A stretch of DNA of 52,048 nucleotides from an uncultured Lachnospiraceae bacterium (GCA_905235275.1 CAJOLA010000003.1:1-52048); one strand, 5' to 3'; positions 43,206 through 51,570 are shown, counted from the first letter of the stretch. Notes: generated from the letters alone by a model not told the origin. Numbers and translations are program-made.

Positions 43206-44591
43206 TCAGGCATTAACAAGAAAGGCTTTGTAGCAATTAAGTGCCTCATAAAGATCGACTTTACTTATCACTTCCATCGGAGCATGCATGTTAAGAACGG
43301 CAACTCCGCTGTCGATAACATTCATCCCGTATGTTGCAAGAATGTAAGCAATGGTTCCGCCGCCTCCGATATCAACCTTGCCAAGCTCAGCCGTCTGATA
43401 TGAGACCTTATTTTTATCCATGATGCTTCTAAGCTCTCCGATGTACTCGGCTGACGCATCGTTGGAACCGCTCTTTCCGCGTACACCCGTGAACTTGTTA
43501 AATACAACACCATGTCCAAGATATGCCGTATTCTTAAGCTCAAAAAATCCCGGATAGTTTGGATCGTATGCACTTGATACGTCTGAAGAGAGCATCTTGG
43601 AGGAAGCAAGCGCCCTGCGAAGCTTAAGCTCCGAATACTGACCGGTTCTTTCCATAACCTCGGCAACCGTATTCTCGAAGAATCTGGATGTCATACCCGT
43701 CGCTCCGACACTTCCTATCTCTTCTTTATCAACGAGAATGCATACGCCGGTTTTTTTCAGTCTTCCCGACTCGGTAAGCGCAATAAGTGAAGGATAAGAG
43801 CAAACCCTGTCGTCATGTCCGTATCCCATAATCATGCTCTCGTCAAAACCGCAATCTCTCGCCTCTCCCGCGGGAACCATCTCAAGCTCGGCCGATACGA
43901 AGTCTTCTTCTTCAAAGCCGTACTTTTTCTTAAGGATGGAGAGAACATTTTTCTTTACAAGCTCTTTTTCTTTTGCGGTTGTTGCGGCAGGCATGCTTCC
44001 CGCAAGCATATCAAGGTCCTCGCCCTCAACCACATGCTCACCGTTTTTCTTAAGCTGCTTTTCAGCAAGGTGTACGAGAATGTCCGTTATGCAAAAAACG
44101 GGATCTCCGGGATTGTCGCCTATGTTAATGTTAAGCACCTTGCCGTTCTTTAAAACAACCACACCGCGAAGCGCCATCTGTCTTGCAACCCACTGGTATT
44201 TTTTGATTCCGCCGTAATAATGAGTATCAAAAAGTACAAGATCCTTATCTTCATAGACGGGATTTTGCTTAATATCAATTCGCGGAGAATCAACATGCGC
44301 GCCCAGTATGTTAAGCCCCTCTTCAATCGGCTGCGTACCGATGTTAAAAAGCAGGATAGACTTTTTCATGTTAACGGCATATACCTTATCACCGGGTTTA
44401 AGCTTCTTATTCTCACTTTTAATCTTCTCAAGATTAACGTAACCCTTTTTTTCGGCAATCTTAACGGATTCCTCTATACACTCTCTTTCAGTCTTACAGT
44501 CGGAAATAAATTTTCTGTATTTTTCGGCAAACTGAAATATCTTCTTTTTATCGGTTGCAGAATATTTGGTCCATGCATTTTTAGTTTCCAT
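43206..44591 (-). CDS. M18 family aminopeptidase
   Basis: A cytosolic zinc aminopeptidase of 461 residues, likely a dodecameric shell as in other M18 enzymes. The metal motifs are LGAHVDSPRID, GYGHDDRVCSY, VDKEEIGSVGATGM and a late VLNMHAPMEV histidine. M18 enzymes remove acidic or other N-terminal residues from peptides; this one is longest-matched to the bacterial ApeB-like branch. Its start overlaps the end of scpB by 11 bases, and prmA follows by 14 bases. The link to the Scp proteins is probably only shared transcription. Confidence 0.93.
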   Translation of the reverse strand: METKNAWTKYSATDKKKIFQFAEKYRKFISDCKTERECIEESVKIAEKKGYVNLEKIKSENKKLKPGDKVYAVNMKKSILLFNIGTQPIEEGLNILGAHVDSPRIDIKQNPVYEDKDLVLFDTHYYGGIKKYQWVARQMALRGVVVLKNGKVLNINIGDNPGDPVFCITDILVHLAEKQLKKNGEHVVEGEDLDMLAGSMPAATTAKEKELVKKNVLSILKKKYGFEEEDFVSAELEMVPAGEARDCGFDESMIMGYGHDDRVCSYPSLIALTESGRLKKTGVCILVDKEEIGSVGATGMTSRFFENTVAEVMERTGQYSELKLRRALASSKMLSSDVSSAYDPNYPGFFELKNTAYLGHGVVFNKFTGVRGKSGSNDASAEYIGELRSIMDKNKVSYQTAELGKVDIGGGGTIAYILATYGMNVIDSGVAVLNMHAPMEVISKVDLYEALNCYKAFLVNA

Positions 44592-45495
44592 CTTCCGTCA
44601 CTCCTTTACTTTCTGTAGATTCGTTATTTTCGTTATCTTCGTTTTCACTTGCTTCGTTATCTTCGTTTTCGTCGTTTTCACTTACTTCGTTATCGTCGTC
44701 TTCGCCGTCAGCTGTGGCCGGTTTGTCATTTTCTTCAATCTCTTCAACTTCTTCAACGTATTTTTCGAACTCATCTGACACGTCAGCATCGTTTTCAACT
44801 TCATCTTCACTCACTTCGGCGTCATCACCGGATTCGGGTGAAATATTTCCCTCTAAGGCATCAGGTGATTCGTTCTCAACCTCATCTCCACTCACTTCGT
44901 CATCATCTCCGGATTCGGACGAAGTATTTTCCTTTAAGGCATCAGGTGATTCATTCTCAACCTCAAGCTTCATCTGCCCGATCAAATCTTCCGAAATCTC
45001 CGGAAGCTCGTCCGGACTGCTTATGTTGAATCTCCTTAGGAACTCATCCGTCGTTGAGAAAAGAAACGGTCTTCCGGGAGCATCAAGCCTTCCCGACTCA
45101 TATATGAGACCGAACTCAACCAGTCTGCTTATCTGATTGGAACAACCCACTCCTCTGATGTTTTCAACCTGCGTCCTTGTGACGGGCTGCCTGTAGGCAA
45201 TTATGGAGAGCGTCTCAAGCATTGCTTCGGTAAATTTATAACTGTTATCACGGCTCACCAATGAAGCGAGGACCGTATAAAATTCCTTTTTGGTAGCGAG
45301 CTCATATCGCCCGTTGATGTTTACGATATGAATACCTCTGTCAGAATTAAGATAATCGTCAGTTAATTCCGTAATATATTTAATTGTTTCGTCTCTGCTA
45401 AGTTCCAGAGCGGCAGCCATCTCGTCAGCACCAATCGGCTCTCCCTTCGCAAAAAGCATGGCTTCAATGGCAGCTTTAATGTTAACGGTTTCCAT
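44581..45495 (-). CDS. scpB: Segregation and condensation protein B with a long acidic tail
   Basis: ScpB binds ScpA and SMC in the bacterial condensin. The first 175 residues are a complete ScpB with two winged-helix domains (NIKAAIEAMLFAKGEPI and the IIAYRQPVTRTQVENIRG segment). Normal ScpB is about 180-200 residues. Here about 127 extra residues form a very acidic tail. It contains two near-identical 27-residue repeats (178-204 and 205-231, each with EVENESPDAL) and then Glu/Asn/Asp-rich sequence. The tail is probably disordered. The gene follows scpA by 18 bases and overlaps the M18 peptidase gene. Confidence 0.94.
   Translation of the reverse strand: METVNIKAAIEAMLFAKGEPIGADEMAAALELSRDETIKYITELTDDYLNSDRGIHIVNINGRYELATKKEFYTVLASLVSRDNSYKFTEAMLETLSIIAYRQPVTRTQVENIRGVGCSNQISRLVEFGLIYESGRLDAPGRPFLFSTTDEFLRRFNISSPDELPEISEDLIGQMKLEVENESPDALKENTSSESGDDDEVSGDEVENESPDALEGNISPESGDDAEVSEDEVENDADVSDEFEKYVEEVEEIEENDKPATADGEDDDNEVSENDENEDNEASENEDNENNESTESKGVTEDGN
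44803..44964 (-). repeat. Two 81-bp in-frame tandem repeats in the scpB tail
   Basis: Two adjacent 81-base units encode similar 27-residue segments with EVENESPDAL at the start and ESGDD in the middle. A degenerate third start (EVENDADVSDEF) follows. The units differ at several positions, so they are not a recent duplication. Confidence 0.8.
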
Positions 45496-45513
45496 GATAA
45501 CCTCCGTAAATAA

Positions 45514-46296
45514 TTATTGAAAGAATTCCCCTGATTCTCCGAACATTTCCACGTCCTTTTCTACCGTAATCGTGATCTCGTCCTTCGGCGTCTCCTGGAC
45601 AACCGTTACGAATCCGGACCTCATCATCTCAAGCAGTACAAGAAATGTAACTATCTCTGTCAGTACACCGCTTCCGCTTGGAAGAAGTGAGTTAAATCCC
45701 ATCTTCTTACCTCGCTTCATGGCAGTTTTCATACCGGTAATTGTCGCGGGTATATCAACCTGCTCGGCTTCTATTACTCCGAAACCGCTTCTTACCGGAT
45801 CTATCCTGTCGGCCGCACGGCGCAGGGCATCAATATAGGCTCTGTTAAGCACTTCGGTATCGATGCCGTAAAGCAGCTTGTCGAGATCGGGCTTCGGCCT
45901 GAATTTCAGTATATTCGACGGTATGGACTCATAACCGAAATACCTCTTCTGACCTTCCTCGGAATAATCACGAAGCTCCGTGGCAATGAATTTAAACATC
46001 TTCAGTTCAAGGAGCCTTGCGGTAAGTTCTTCCTTCATCTCCTCAGCGTCAGGACCTTCCTCCACGGGCTTAGGAAGCAGCATTTTGGACTTAATCATAA
46101 GAAGCCTTGCCGCCATGACCAGGAATTCGCTTGCAAGATCCAAGTCTTCCTCAGCCATCTGCCTTACGCATTCCAGATACTGGTCCGTAATCTCAACAAT
46201 CGGAATGTCATATATATCAAGTTTGTTTTTTTCTATCAAATGGAGCAACAGGTCCAAAGGACCCTCAAAAGCCTCCAATTTTACGTTTAAACTCAT
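45514..46296 (-). CDS. scpA: Segregation and condensation protein A (kleisin)
   Basis: ScpA is the kleisin that bridges the SMC heads and binds two ScpB. The 260-residue protein has the conserved N-terminus LEAFEGPLDLLLHLIEKNKLDIYDIPI, which binds SMC. The helical middle has ASEFLVMAARLLMIKSKMLLP and the C-terminal winged helix has VLTEIVTFLVLLEMMRSG. All parts are present. GAGGG precedes the ATG. It heads a run through scpB, the M18 peptidase, prmA, rsmE, the cysteine desulfurase and thiI. Its predicted promoter overlaps that of the divergent 6S RNA gene. Confidence 0.96.
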   Translation of the reverse strand: MSLNVKLEAFEGPLDLLLHLIEKNKLDIYDIPIVEITDQYLECVRQMAEEDLDLASEFLVMAARLLMIKSKMLLPKPVEEGPDAEEMKEELTARLLELKMFKFIATELRDYSEEGQKRYFGYESIPSNILKFRPKPDLDKLLYGIDTEVLNRAYIDALRRAADRIDPVRSGFGVIEAEQVDIPATITGMKTAMKRGKKMGFNSLLPSGSGVLTEIVTFLVLLEMMRSGFVTVVQETPKDEITITVEKDVEMFGESGEFFQ

Positions 46297-46326
46297 TTAT
46301 TTCCCTCAAAAACCTTTGAAAATTAA

Positions 46327-46355
46327 TTGTTTTTGCACATTTTACGATGTATAAT
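46327..46355 (+). promoter_or_regulatory. 6S RNA promoter
   Basis: TTGTTT (46327-46332) and TATAAT (46350-46355) with a 17-base spacer on the plus strand. The predicted start is near 46362. Confidence 0.7.
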
Positions 46356-46381
46356 ATAAGCAAATCTGGAATGTACGTCAG
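46353..46381 (-). promoter_or_regulatory. scpA promoter, overlapping the 6S RNA -10
   Basis: CTGACG (46376-46381) and TATATT (46353-46358) with a 17-base spacer on the minus strand. Its -10 shares three bases with the 6S RNA -10 on the other strand. Confidence 0.5.
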
Positions 46382-46543
46382 TTTACTTATTTTGATCCGA
46401 CATTTTTGATACGGGATTTTAATATCGGACTTTTCAAAGTCGGGCCGTCTTCGAACGGATGGCTGCGATAAGTTCTGCAAGAACCCACCTGGCGGTGTGC
46501 CGGGAGTCATACAAGTAAACAACGGCATTCCGGGTCTTTTTTT
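46362..46543 (+). ncRNA. ssrS: 6S RNA
   Basis: 6S RNA imitates an open promoter and binds sigma-A RNA polymerase in stationary phase. No gene fits this 250-base gap, but the plus strand shows a promoter, a transcript of about 180 bases and a T-run at 46537-46544. The 5' part (CTGGAATG, then GTTTACTTAT) pairs with the 3' part (ATACAAGTAAAC, then CATTCCGGG) to form the long closing stem. The internal GAATGTACG and ACGGCATTC positions match the conserved 6S bulge seen as GATGTTCG and GGCGGCATC in E. coli. A small central hairpin, GTTCT/AGAAC, lies at 46472-46484. Identification is by structure, not by database search. Confidence 0.8.
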
Positions 46544-47643
46544 TATGTCTTCCCGCCGACTTTTGCTTCTTCCTTTTCGAATTCCTTTTCTTTCCGATTT
46601 TCCCTTTTTTGTTCTATCTCGGATTTTTCATTTTCCTTTTTTTGCTCTTTTTCAGCCTGCTTTTCTTTTTTTGCTTCTTCTTTTTGCTTATTTTTCTCTT
46701 CTTTTTCTTCTGCTTTTTTCTTTTCTTCCAGCTCTTTATTGGTTTCTTTTTCACGCTTAAGCTTAATATGATGCTCTCTTAAATGACGTATTCCCGGATA
46801 TTCGGAAACCTTCATCCATTTTGAAAGAACCACCCAACCGTTCTCGATATAGGTATTAAACTCGGCACCGAAGTACAAAATCATAAACATGGCAAATATC
46901 CAGAAGAAAAGAAACAACAGATTCGCCATACTTCCGTACACGTCATTAAACGTCGGTGAGTTTGAAATAATCAGCGAGAATATCCACGAGAAAAACATTC
47001 CGCCCATCGCCGCAATAAATGCACCCGGAAGCTCCTTCCAGAATCCGCTTTTCCTGTCCGGAACATACACATAAATCAATGTAAACATAATTGTCAGCAC
47101 TATAGGCAGTATTATGTACCTTCTAAACACAATACTCTGCAAAATGGCAGCCAACACGGGCGAAGAATACTGCAATCCTTCAACAAACGAGGATCCGTAT
47201 ACATAAATCAACAAAAAAAAGATAATAACAAACATAAAAATAAAGGTGAATGCCGTGGATTTTAAACGTTTGGCTCCCCACTTTTTATTTGATTTTATGT
47301 TATATATTCTTTCAAAGGCCTTCATCATGCCCATGAATCCCTGTCCGGCGGCATATATCGCAAATATATACGCAAGTACCGTTATTACGTTATACCTGCT
47401 GTTATAAATCTCCGTAAGCACTTCTTCGGCAAGAGCGGTTATCTGCGGAGGCGCCACATCCGATATCGCCTTCATAATGTTATCAAGCTGAACCGGGAAA
47501 AATGTCAATATTTTAAAAAGAACCATAAGAAAAGGCAAAATACAGACAATAAGAAAAAAACTTGAAGCAGCCGCGTAATATACGCAGTTGTCAGCAAAGT
47601 ATTTTTTAACGCTTTTTTTAAATCTATCACCGTATTTTGACAT
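46543..47643 (-). CDS. YihY/UPF0761 (BrkB) family membrane protein with a charged tail
   Basis: A 366-residue membrane protein. Six hydrophobic segments lie at about 22-47, 85-105, 132-152, 176-193, 207-227 and 240-262, as in the YihY family. The family was once called RNase BN by mistake, and its function is unknown; transport across the membrane is suspected. Family motifs include YYAAASSFFLIVCILPFLM and AGQGFMGMMKAFERIYN. Residues from about 291 onward form a Lys/Glu-rich, low-complexity tail that is probably a coiled coil or disordered and cytoplasmic. It is the last gene of the prsW run. Its stop overlaps the T-run of the 6S RNA gene on the other strand. Confidence 0.9.
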   Translation of the reverse strand: MSKYGDRFKKSVKKYFADNCVYYAAASSFFLIVCILPFLMVLFKILTFFPVQLDNIMKAISDVAPPQITALAEEVLTEIYNSRYNVITVLAYIFAIYAAGQGFMGMMKAFERIYNIKSNKKWGAKRLKSTAFTFIFMFVIIFFLLIYVYGSSFVEGLQYSSPVLAAILQSIVFRRYIILPIVLTIMFTLIYVYVPDRKSGFWKELPGAFIAAMGGMFFSWIFSLIISNSPTFNDVYGSMANLLFLFFWIFAMFMILYFGAEFNTYIENGWVVLSKWMKVSEYPGIRHLREHHIKLKREKETNKELEEKKKAEEKEEKNKQKEEAKKEKQAEKEQKKENEKSEIEQKRENRKEKEFEKEEAKVGGKT

Positions 47644-47724
47644 GATTCTTCACTTTTCCGATATTTGTTTACAAGATGATATATTCTATCATATAAGCAC
47701 GGTTTTATCAAAAAAACGCCATAT

Positions 47725-48180
47725 TTACCCGTCTTTTTTATCCGGTGCGGGCGCGTCAAAATCAATCTCCGTTATCTCGTATCCGGACATCTGAATCGTA
47801 TCAAGAATATACTCTTCGGTTACCCCAAGGTAACTTGCAAGCTCGGCAGGTGTTGGCTTTACGAAAAAGTCCTCATTATACTTTATTGCCGCATCATTTA
47901 CTTTGTTTACGCGCTTCAAAATCTTATTTGCAAGGTCTTCCTGCGCTTTGTCTTCATCCATAAGCGCTGCTATCCTATCGTTAAATGACGCCTTAATTTC
48001 TTCCAATATCACGACTTCTTCTTTTCCTGCGTGACTGTTATCGTTTATGTATTCCGCAATCACGAGTGCTCTTTCCTGATGGAGATCCTCATCGGGAATA
48101 CCTTTATCCTGAAAAACAATGATGAAATCCTCGGTTCCTTCAAATAATTTTGCAAATAACTCTTCCTGTTCTTTATTCAT
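47725..48180 (-). CDS. Small protein resembling sigma-70 region 3, function unknown
   Basis: An acidic, helical protein of 151 residues with no signal peptide. Residues about 80-132 resemble region 3 of sigma-70 factors: a helix (LANKILKRVNKVNDAA), then KPTPAELASYLGVTEEYILD, which matches the PTPEEIAxxLGV pattern. Sigma regions 2 and 4, needed for promoter recognition, are absent. The first 75 residues are not recognised. It could bind RNA polymerase or DNA, or be a decayed sigma-like protein. The ATG has AGGTG upstream, and the gene starts four bases after a GNAT gene in the two-component run. Confidence 0.65.
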   Translation of the reverse strand: MNKEQEELFAKLFEGTEDFIIVFQDKGIPDEDLHQERALVIAEYINDNSHAGKEEVVILEEIKASFNDRIAALMDEDKAQEDLANKILKRVNKVNDAAIKYNEDFFVKPTPAELASYLGVTEEYILDTIQMSGYEITEIDFDAPAPDKKDG

Positions 48181-48184
48181 CTGC

Positions 48185-48610
48185 TCACCTGTCCTTATCG
48201 ATATGCATGATAAAACCGTTTCCGAATTGTTCGTTCGGTCTTTTTATGAATCCGCATTTCTCATAAAAATCCTCGGATCCCTTTTTGCTCATAAGACCAA
48301 GCATCATCTTCGTCCCCGGCAAAGTAATCTCTTTTGTATACTCTACAAGACGGTCCATTATATATCTTCCGATTCCGAGCCCCTGATACTCATCCCTGAT
48401 CATTATGTCCTGGATATAGCATATTACGGCTCCGTCTCCGACGAGACGCCCCATGCCGACAACTCTGTCGTCATCACAGGCCGCTACAATCTTTAATGCG
48501 TTTTTAAGCGCAAGCTCGCCCTGCTTCCTTGAAAGCTCGTGAAATCCCACGTCCTTTCGAAGTTCAAAATAATCGTCAATATTTAACTCATCTTCAACAT
48601 ATCTAATCAT
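48185..48610 (-). CDS. GNAT-family N-acetyltransferase
   Basis: A 141-residue acetyltransferase using acetyl-CoA. Motif A, the CoA pyrophosphate site, is in IQDIMIRDEYQGLGIGRYIM with the QGLGIG loop at about 75-80. The C-terminal YEKCGFIKRP is motif B-like. The substrate is unknown; many such short GNATs act on small amines or protein N-termini. It lies eight bases after a sensor kinase gene and four bases before the sigma-region-3-like gene. Nothing shows whether it works with either. Confidence 0.87.
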   Translation of the reverse strand: MIRYVEDELNIDDYFELRKDVGFHELSRKQGELALKNALKIVAACDDDRVVGMGRLVGDGAVICYIQDIMIRDEYQGLGIGRYIMDRLVEYTKEITLPGTKMMLGLMSKKGSEDFYEKCGFIKRPNEQFGNGFIMHIDKDR

Positions 48611-48618
48611 TAATACCT

Positions 48619-50142
48619 TTAAATCTCCTTGTCACAATCCAGATCAAACCAAAAATCCACTCCGTCTTCGGTATTTTTTACCCCGCAACCGGTTCCGTGC
48701 ATGTCCAGGATGGACTTTACAATCGAAAGACCGACGCCGTTTCCGCCGTACTCTCTGGTACGGGCTTTATCTACTTTAAAGAATTTGTCCCATATATTGC
48801 CAATCTGAGACTCAGGGATATTCTCACCGCTGTTCCATACGTGAACTCTGACGGTTTTATCCATTTTATCAATATCTATCCTGATGACATTTTGGCCGGA
48901 ACAATGATTAATCGCATTGGTTATATAGTTGGTAATAACCTGCTCAATGCTCATCTTGTCAGCCCATACTTCTATTTTTTCATTTTGCTTTTCAAATTCG
49001 ACTTTTATGCCTTTCTTTTCGAAATAAATGATATTGGCATTAAGTATGGCGGATAAAAGCTCAACAATATCAAATCTTTCAATAATCAACTCCAAATGCC
49101 CGCTTTCAAATTCACTCATTGCAAGCATTTGCTTTATAAATTTGTCCATCTTGTCGGACTCATCAATTATTATCTCGCAATATTCATTGATGCTTTCAGG
49201 ATCCTTGGCAATACCTTCCTTTAAAGCTTCCGCATAGCCTGATATAAGCGCAATCGGCGTCTTTAATTCATGTGACAGATCGGATATAAATTCTTTTTGG
49301 CGTTGCTGATAATCTTCTTTTAATTTTATATCGTTCTCAAGTGCGATATTCGCATTTTTAAACTTGGCAAGACTTTTCTCCAGCTCGCCTGAAAGCTCAT
49401 TCATGGTCTCACCGAGAAGTCCTATCTCACTTCTGTCCTTGCCTTCATACTTCACATCAAAATCAAGCTCTGACATCCTTCGCGAGAGTATTGTCAGATC
49501 TTTAATGGGCTTGGTAATAAACCTTGCCATAATAACCGATGCAATCAAAGCGCCGCCAAGCGCAATAAGAGCCGCAATCTGAATAATGTAGTTCATAACA
49601 TGAATACTGTTTTCAATGCTTGCGGCCGTAAAACGACAAAGAATAATATATTCGGAATCGGACACACCCCACAGCTCATAGGAATCCTCGGAATTAGAGG
49701 CTCCTTCAAGCTTTTGGAATACATAATCTCTTCCTTCTTCCAAAATCTCAACAGGTTCAACCGGTCCGTCAGTGGCATTGTTGCCAAGCACGCTCGCAAT
49801 CAGCCTTCCTTTAAGATAACGTTCGCCACGGGTATTCACATATATAACATTCCACTCATTATCGACAACTATGGCGCTGACATCATATTTTCCGGTTATT
49901 TTCTCCAAAGCACTGTCAATTTCCTCAGATGTTCTGCTTTGGTAAGAATCCTTTTCAAGGTCGCTTTCTATTTCATAATATGCGTTTTTCAGATTGTCTT
50001 TACGGCTGTTTAAATAAATCCGGGGGCCGACGGCATTGTTAAAAATCCACAAAAAAATAAGCATCCCCGCTATAATTATCGCGTAACTGATAAAAAGCCT
50101 TAACGCAATAGGAATTTTTACACGAAATTTTTCAGCAGACAT
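48619..50142 (-). CDS. Membrane sensor histidine kinase
   Basis: A 507-residue kinase. Membrane helix 1 is at about 10-32, followed by an extracellular sensor of about 145 residues, helix 2 at about 185-207 and HAMP (about 208-260). The HisKA domain has its His in ISDLSHELKTPIALISGY, and the ATPase domain has NYITNAINHC, WNSGENIP and GNGVGLSIVKS. The plan is like VanS and BaeS kinases. It follows its response regulator by 15 bases. The signal is not known; the nearby prsW and yihY genes suggest an envelope stress, which is inference. Confidence 0.93.
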   Translation of the reverse strand: MSAEKFRVKIPIALRLFISYAIIIAGMLIFLWIFNNAVGPRIYLNSRKDNLKNAYYEIESDLEKDSYQSRTSEEIDSALEKITGKYDVSAIVVDNEWNVIYVNTRGERYLKGRLIASVLGNNATDGPVEPVEILEEGRDYVFQKLEGASNSEDSYELWGVSDSEYIILCRFTAASIENSIHVMNYIIQIAALIALGGALIASVIMARFITKPIKDLTILSRRMSELDFDVKYEGKDRSEIGLLGETMNELSGELEKSLAKFKNANIALENDIKLKEDYQQRQKEFISDLSHELKTPIALISGYAEALKEGIAKDPESINEYCEIIIDESDKMDKFIKQMLAMSEFESGHLELIIERFDIVELLSAILNANIIYFEKKGIKVEFEKQNEKIEVWADKMSIEQVITNYITNAINHCSGQNVIRIDIDKMDKTVRVHVWNSGENIPESQIGNIWDKFFKVDKARTREYGGNGVGLSIVKSILDMHGTGCGVKNTEDGVDFWFDLDCDKEI

Positions 50143-50157
50143 ACTCCAACACCTTAT

Positions 50158-50844
50158 TTATTGTTCAGAAGAATCAAATTTATATCCCATTCCCCAAATG
50201 GTTTTAATATATGTTCCCTTATCGAGAAGCTTTTGTCTTAACTTCTTAACATGCGTATCAATCGTTCGTGCGTCACCGTAATAATCATAATTCCAAACGG
50301 TATCAAGAATCTTTTCACGAGACAAAGCAACTCCCTCATTCTCCATAAAGAAACAAAGGAGTTCGAATTCCTTATAGCTTAATTCCACAAGCTTACCGTC
50401 CACGGTAACGGTATGAGCATCTATATCAACCGTTATACCGCCCGCGTTTATCTTTCCGCTCTCTTCAGATTCCCCGTACGCTCTGCGCATAATCGCGGCG
50501 ACTCTTGCCATAAGAACCTTAGGACTTACCGGCTTGGAAATAAACTCATCGGCACCGCTGTCAAAGCTCTCCAACTCATCAGCTTCCCCCACTTTTGCGG
50601 TAAGCATGATAATCGGAACATTGGAAGACTCTCTTATATGCTTGCAGGCTTCCCAGCCGTCCATAACGGGCATCATGACATCAAGAATAATAAGTGCAAT
50701 GTCTCCGTTGCTCTGAAATGCTTCGACAGCCTCTTTTCCGTTGGCAACCTCTAATACTTCATATCCTTCATTTTCCAGAAAACCCCTTAAAAGCTTTCTC
50801 ATCCTGGACTCATCGTCCGCTATCAAAATAGTATTATCCGACAT
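50158..50844 (-). CDS. OmpR-family response regulator
   Basis: A 228-residue regulator paired with the kinase that follows. The receiver has ILIADDESRMRK, the phosphorylated Asp in LIILDVMMPVMDG (about 50) and Lys in FISKPVSP. The winged helix has ELSYKEFELLCFFMENEGV and ARTIDTHVKKLRQKL. The ATG at 50844 is chosen because GAGG lies six bases upstream; an ATG four codons earlier directly abuts the prsW stop and has no good site. Its own targets are unknown. It is distinct from the WalR-like regulator at 24 kb. Confidence 0.93.
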   Translation of the reverse strand: MSDNTILIADDESRMRKLLRGFLENEGYEVLEVANGKEAVEAFQSNGDIALIILDVMMPVMDGWEACKHIRESSNVPIIMLTAKVGEADELESFDSGADEFISKPVSPKVLMARVAAIMRRAYGESEESGKINAGGITVDIDAHTVTVDGKLVELSYKEFELLCFFMENEGVALSREKILDTVWNYDYYGDARTIDTHVKKLRQKLLDKGTYIKTIWGMGYKFDSSEQ

Positions 50845-50856
50845 TGTATACCTCAT

Positions 50857-51570
50857 CTACAAATGCATATCATTCTTAGCTTCATTATGTACAAGACTGA
50901 ATCCCAAAATATACATGGCCGTAACAAATGCAAAATAAAGAATGGTCGATTCAAGAGAATGCAACATAGCCGCCATATCATAAAATCCGTGCAGAAGCAT
51001 CGGAACAAACCATGCGGCAAACGCATTAAACCCGTAATTTACTCTTCGTCCGCGGTTGCGATACATCTTGGATCTGCTGTAGAAAATACCCATAAATATA
51101 GCAAATCCCACATGTGCAGGCACGGCAAGAACGGCCCTCTGTCCTGCCACTACAAGTCCGTATCTGATAATGTATCCGATATTTTCAAACCCTGCAAACC
51201 CCAGTGAAACCGCAACGGCATAAACGATACCGTCAAACTTATAGTCAAAATTCGGATTGCTCCATGTCCCGATTTTTAAGAAAATATATTTCACTCCCTC
51301 TTCCACAAATCCCACAACAAAGAAAGTGAAGAAGAATACATATCCGACCGTGTTCTCCGGATAAAATTTCTTTAATACGGTATCACCTATCTGTTCCAAT
51401 ATCAACGCGATAACAGCAGAAACAACACCTGCTATCAGAAGCTTGATTATAAGTGAAGCAGGTTCCGGATTCACATGGTCCTGACTGTACACATAAATCA
51501 AAAGAATAATCGCAGGCAAAGTCGCGGCAATAATATATACTAAAGATGTCAGTGTAAATGTCGCTAACAT
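50857..51570 (-). CDS. PrsW-type intramembrane metalloprotease
   Basis: A 237-residue polytopic membrane protease of the PrsW family (M82, CPBP-like fold). In Bacillus, PrsW makes the first cut in the anti-sigma factor RsiW, releasing SigW. The active-site pattern is present: Glu90-Glu91 in FVVGFVEEGVKY, the FAGFENIGY motif (Glu129), His153 in VPAHVGFAIFMG and His194 in LLHGFYDMA. About seven membrane helices are predicted. It is the first gene of a run with the response regulator and kinase. No anti-sigma factor is visible in the window, so its target may be elsewhere. Confidence 0.9.
   Translation of the reverse strand: MLATFTLTSLVYIIAATLPAIILLIYVYSQDHVNPEPASLIIKLLIAGVVSAVIALILEQIGDTVLKKFYPENTVGYVFFFTFFVVGFVEEGVKYIFLKIGTWSNPNFDYKFDGIVYAVAVSLGFAGFENIGYIIRYGLVVAGQRAVLAVPAHVGFAIFMGIFYSRSKMYRNRGRRVNYGFNAFAAWFVPMLLHGFYDMAAMLHSLESTILYFAFVTAMYILGFSLVHNEAKNDMHL

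Noticed and set aside
46265-46528. 87-codon minus-strand frame across the scpA upstream gap
   Set aside because: It covers the 6S RNA gene on the other strand and overlaps scpA out of frame. The translation is not protein-like.
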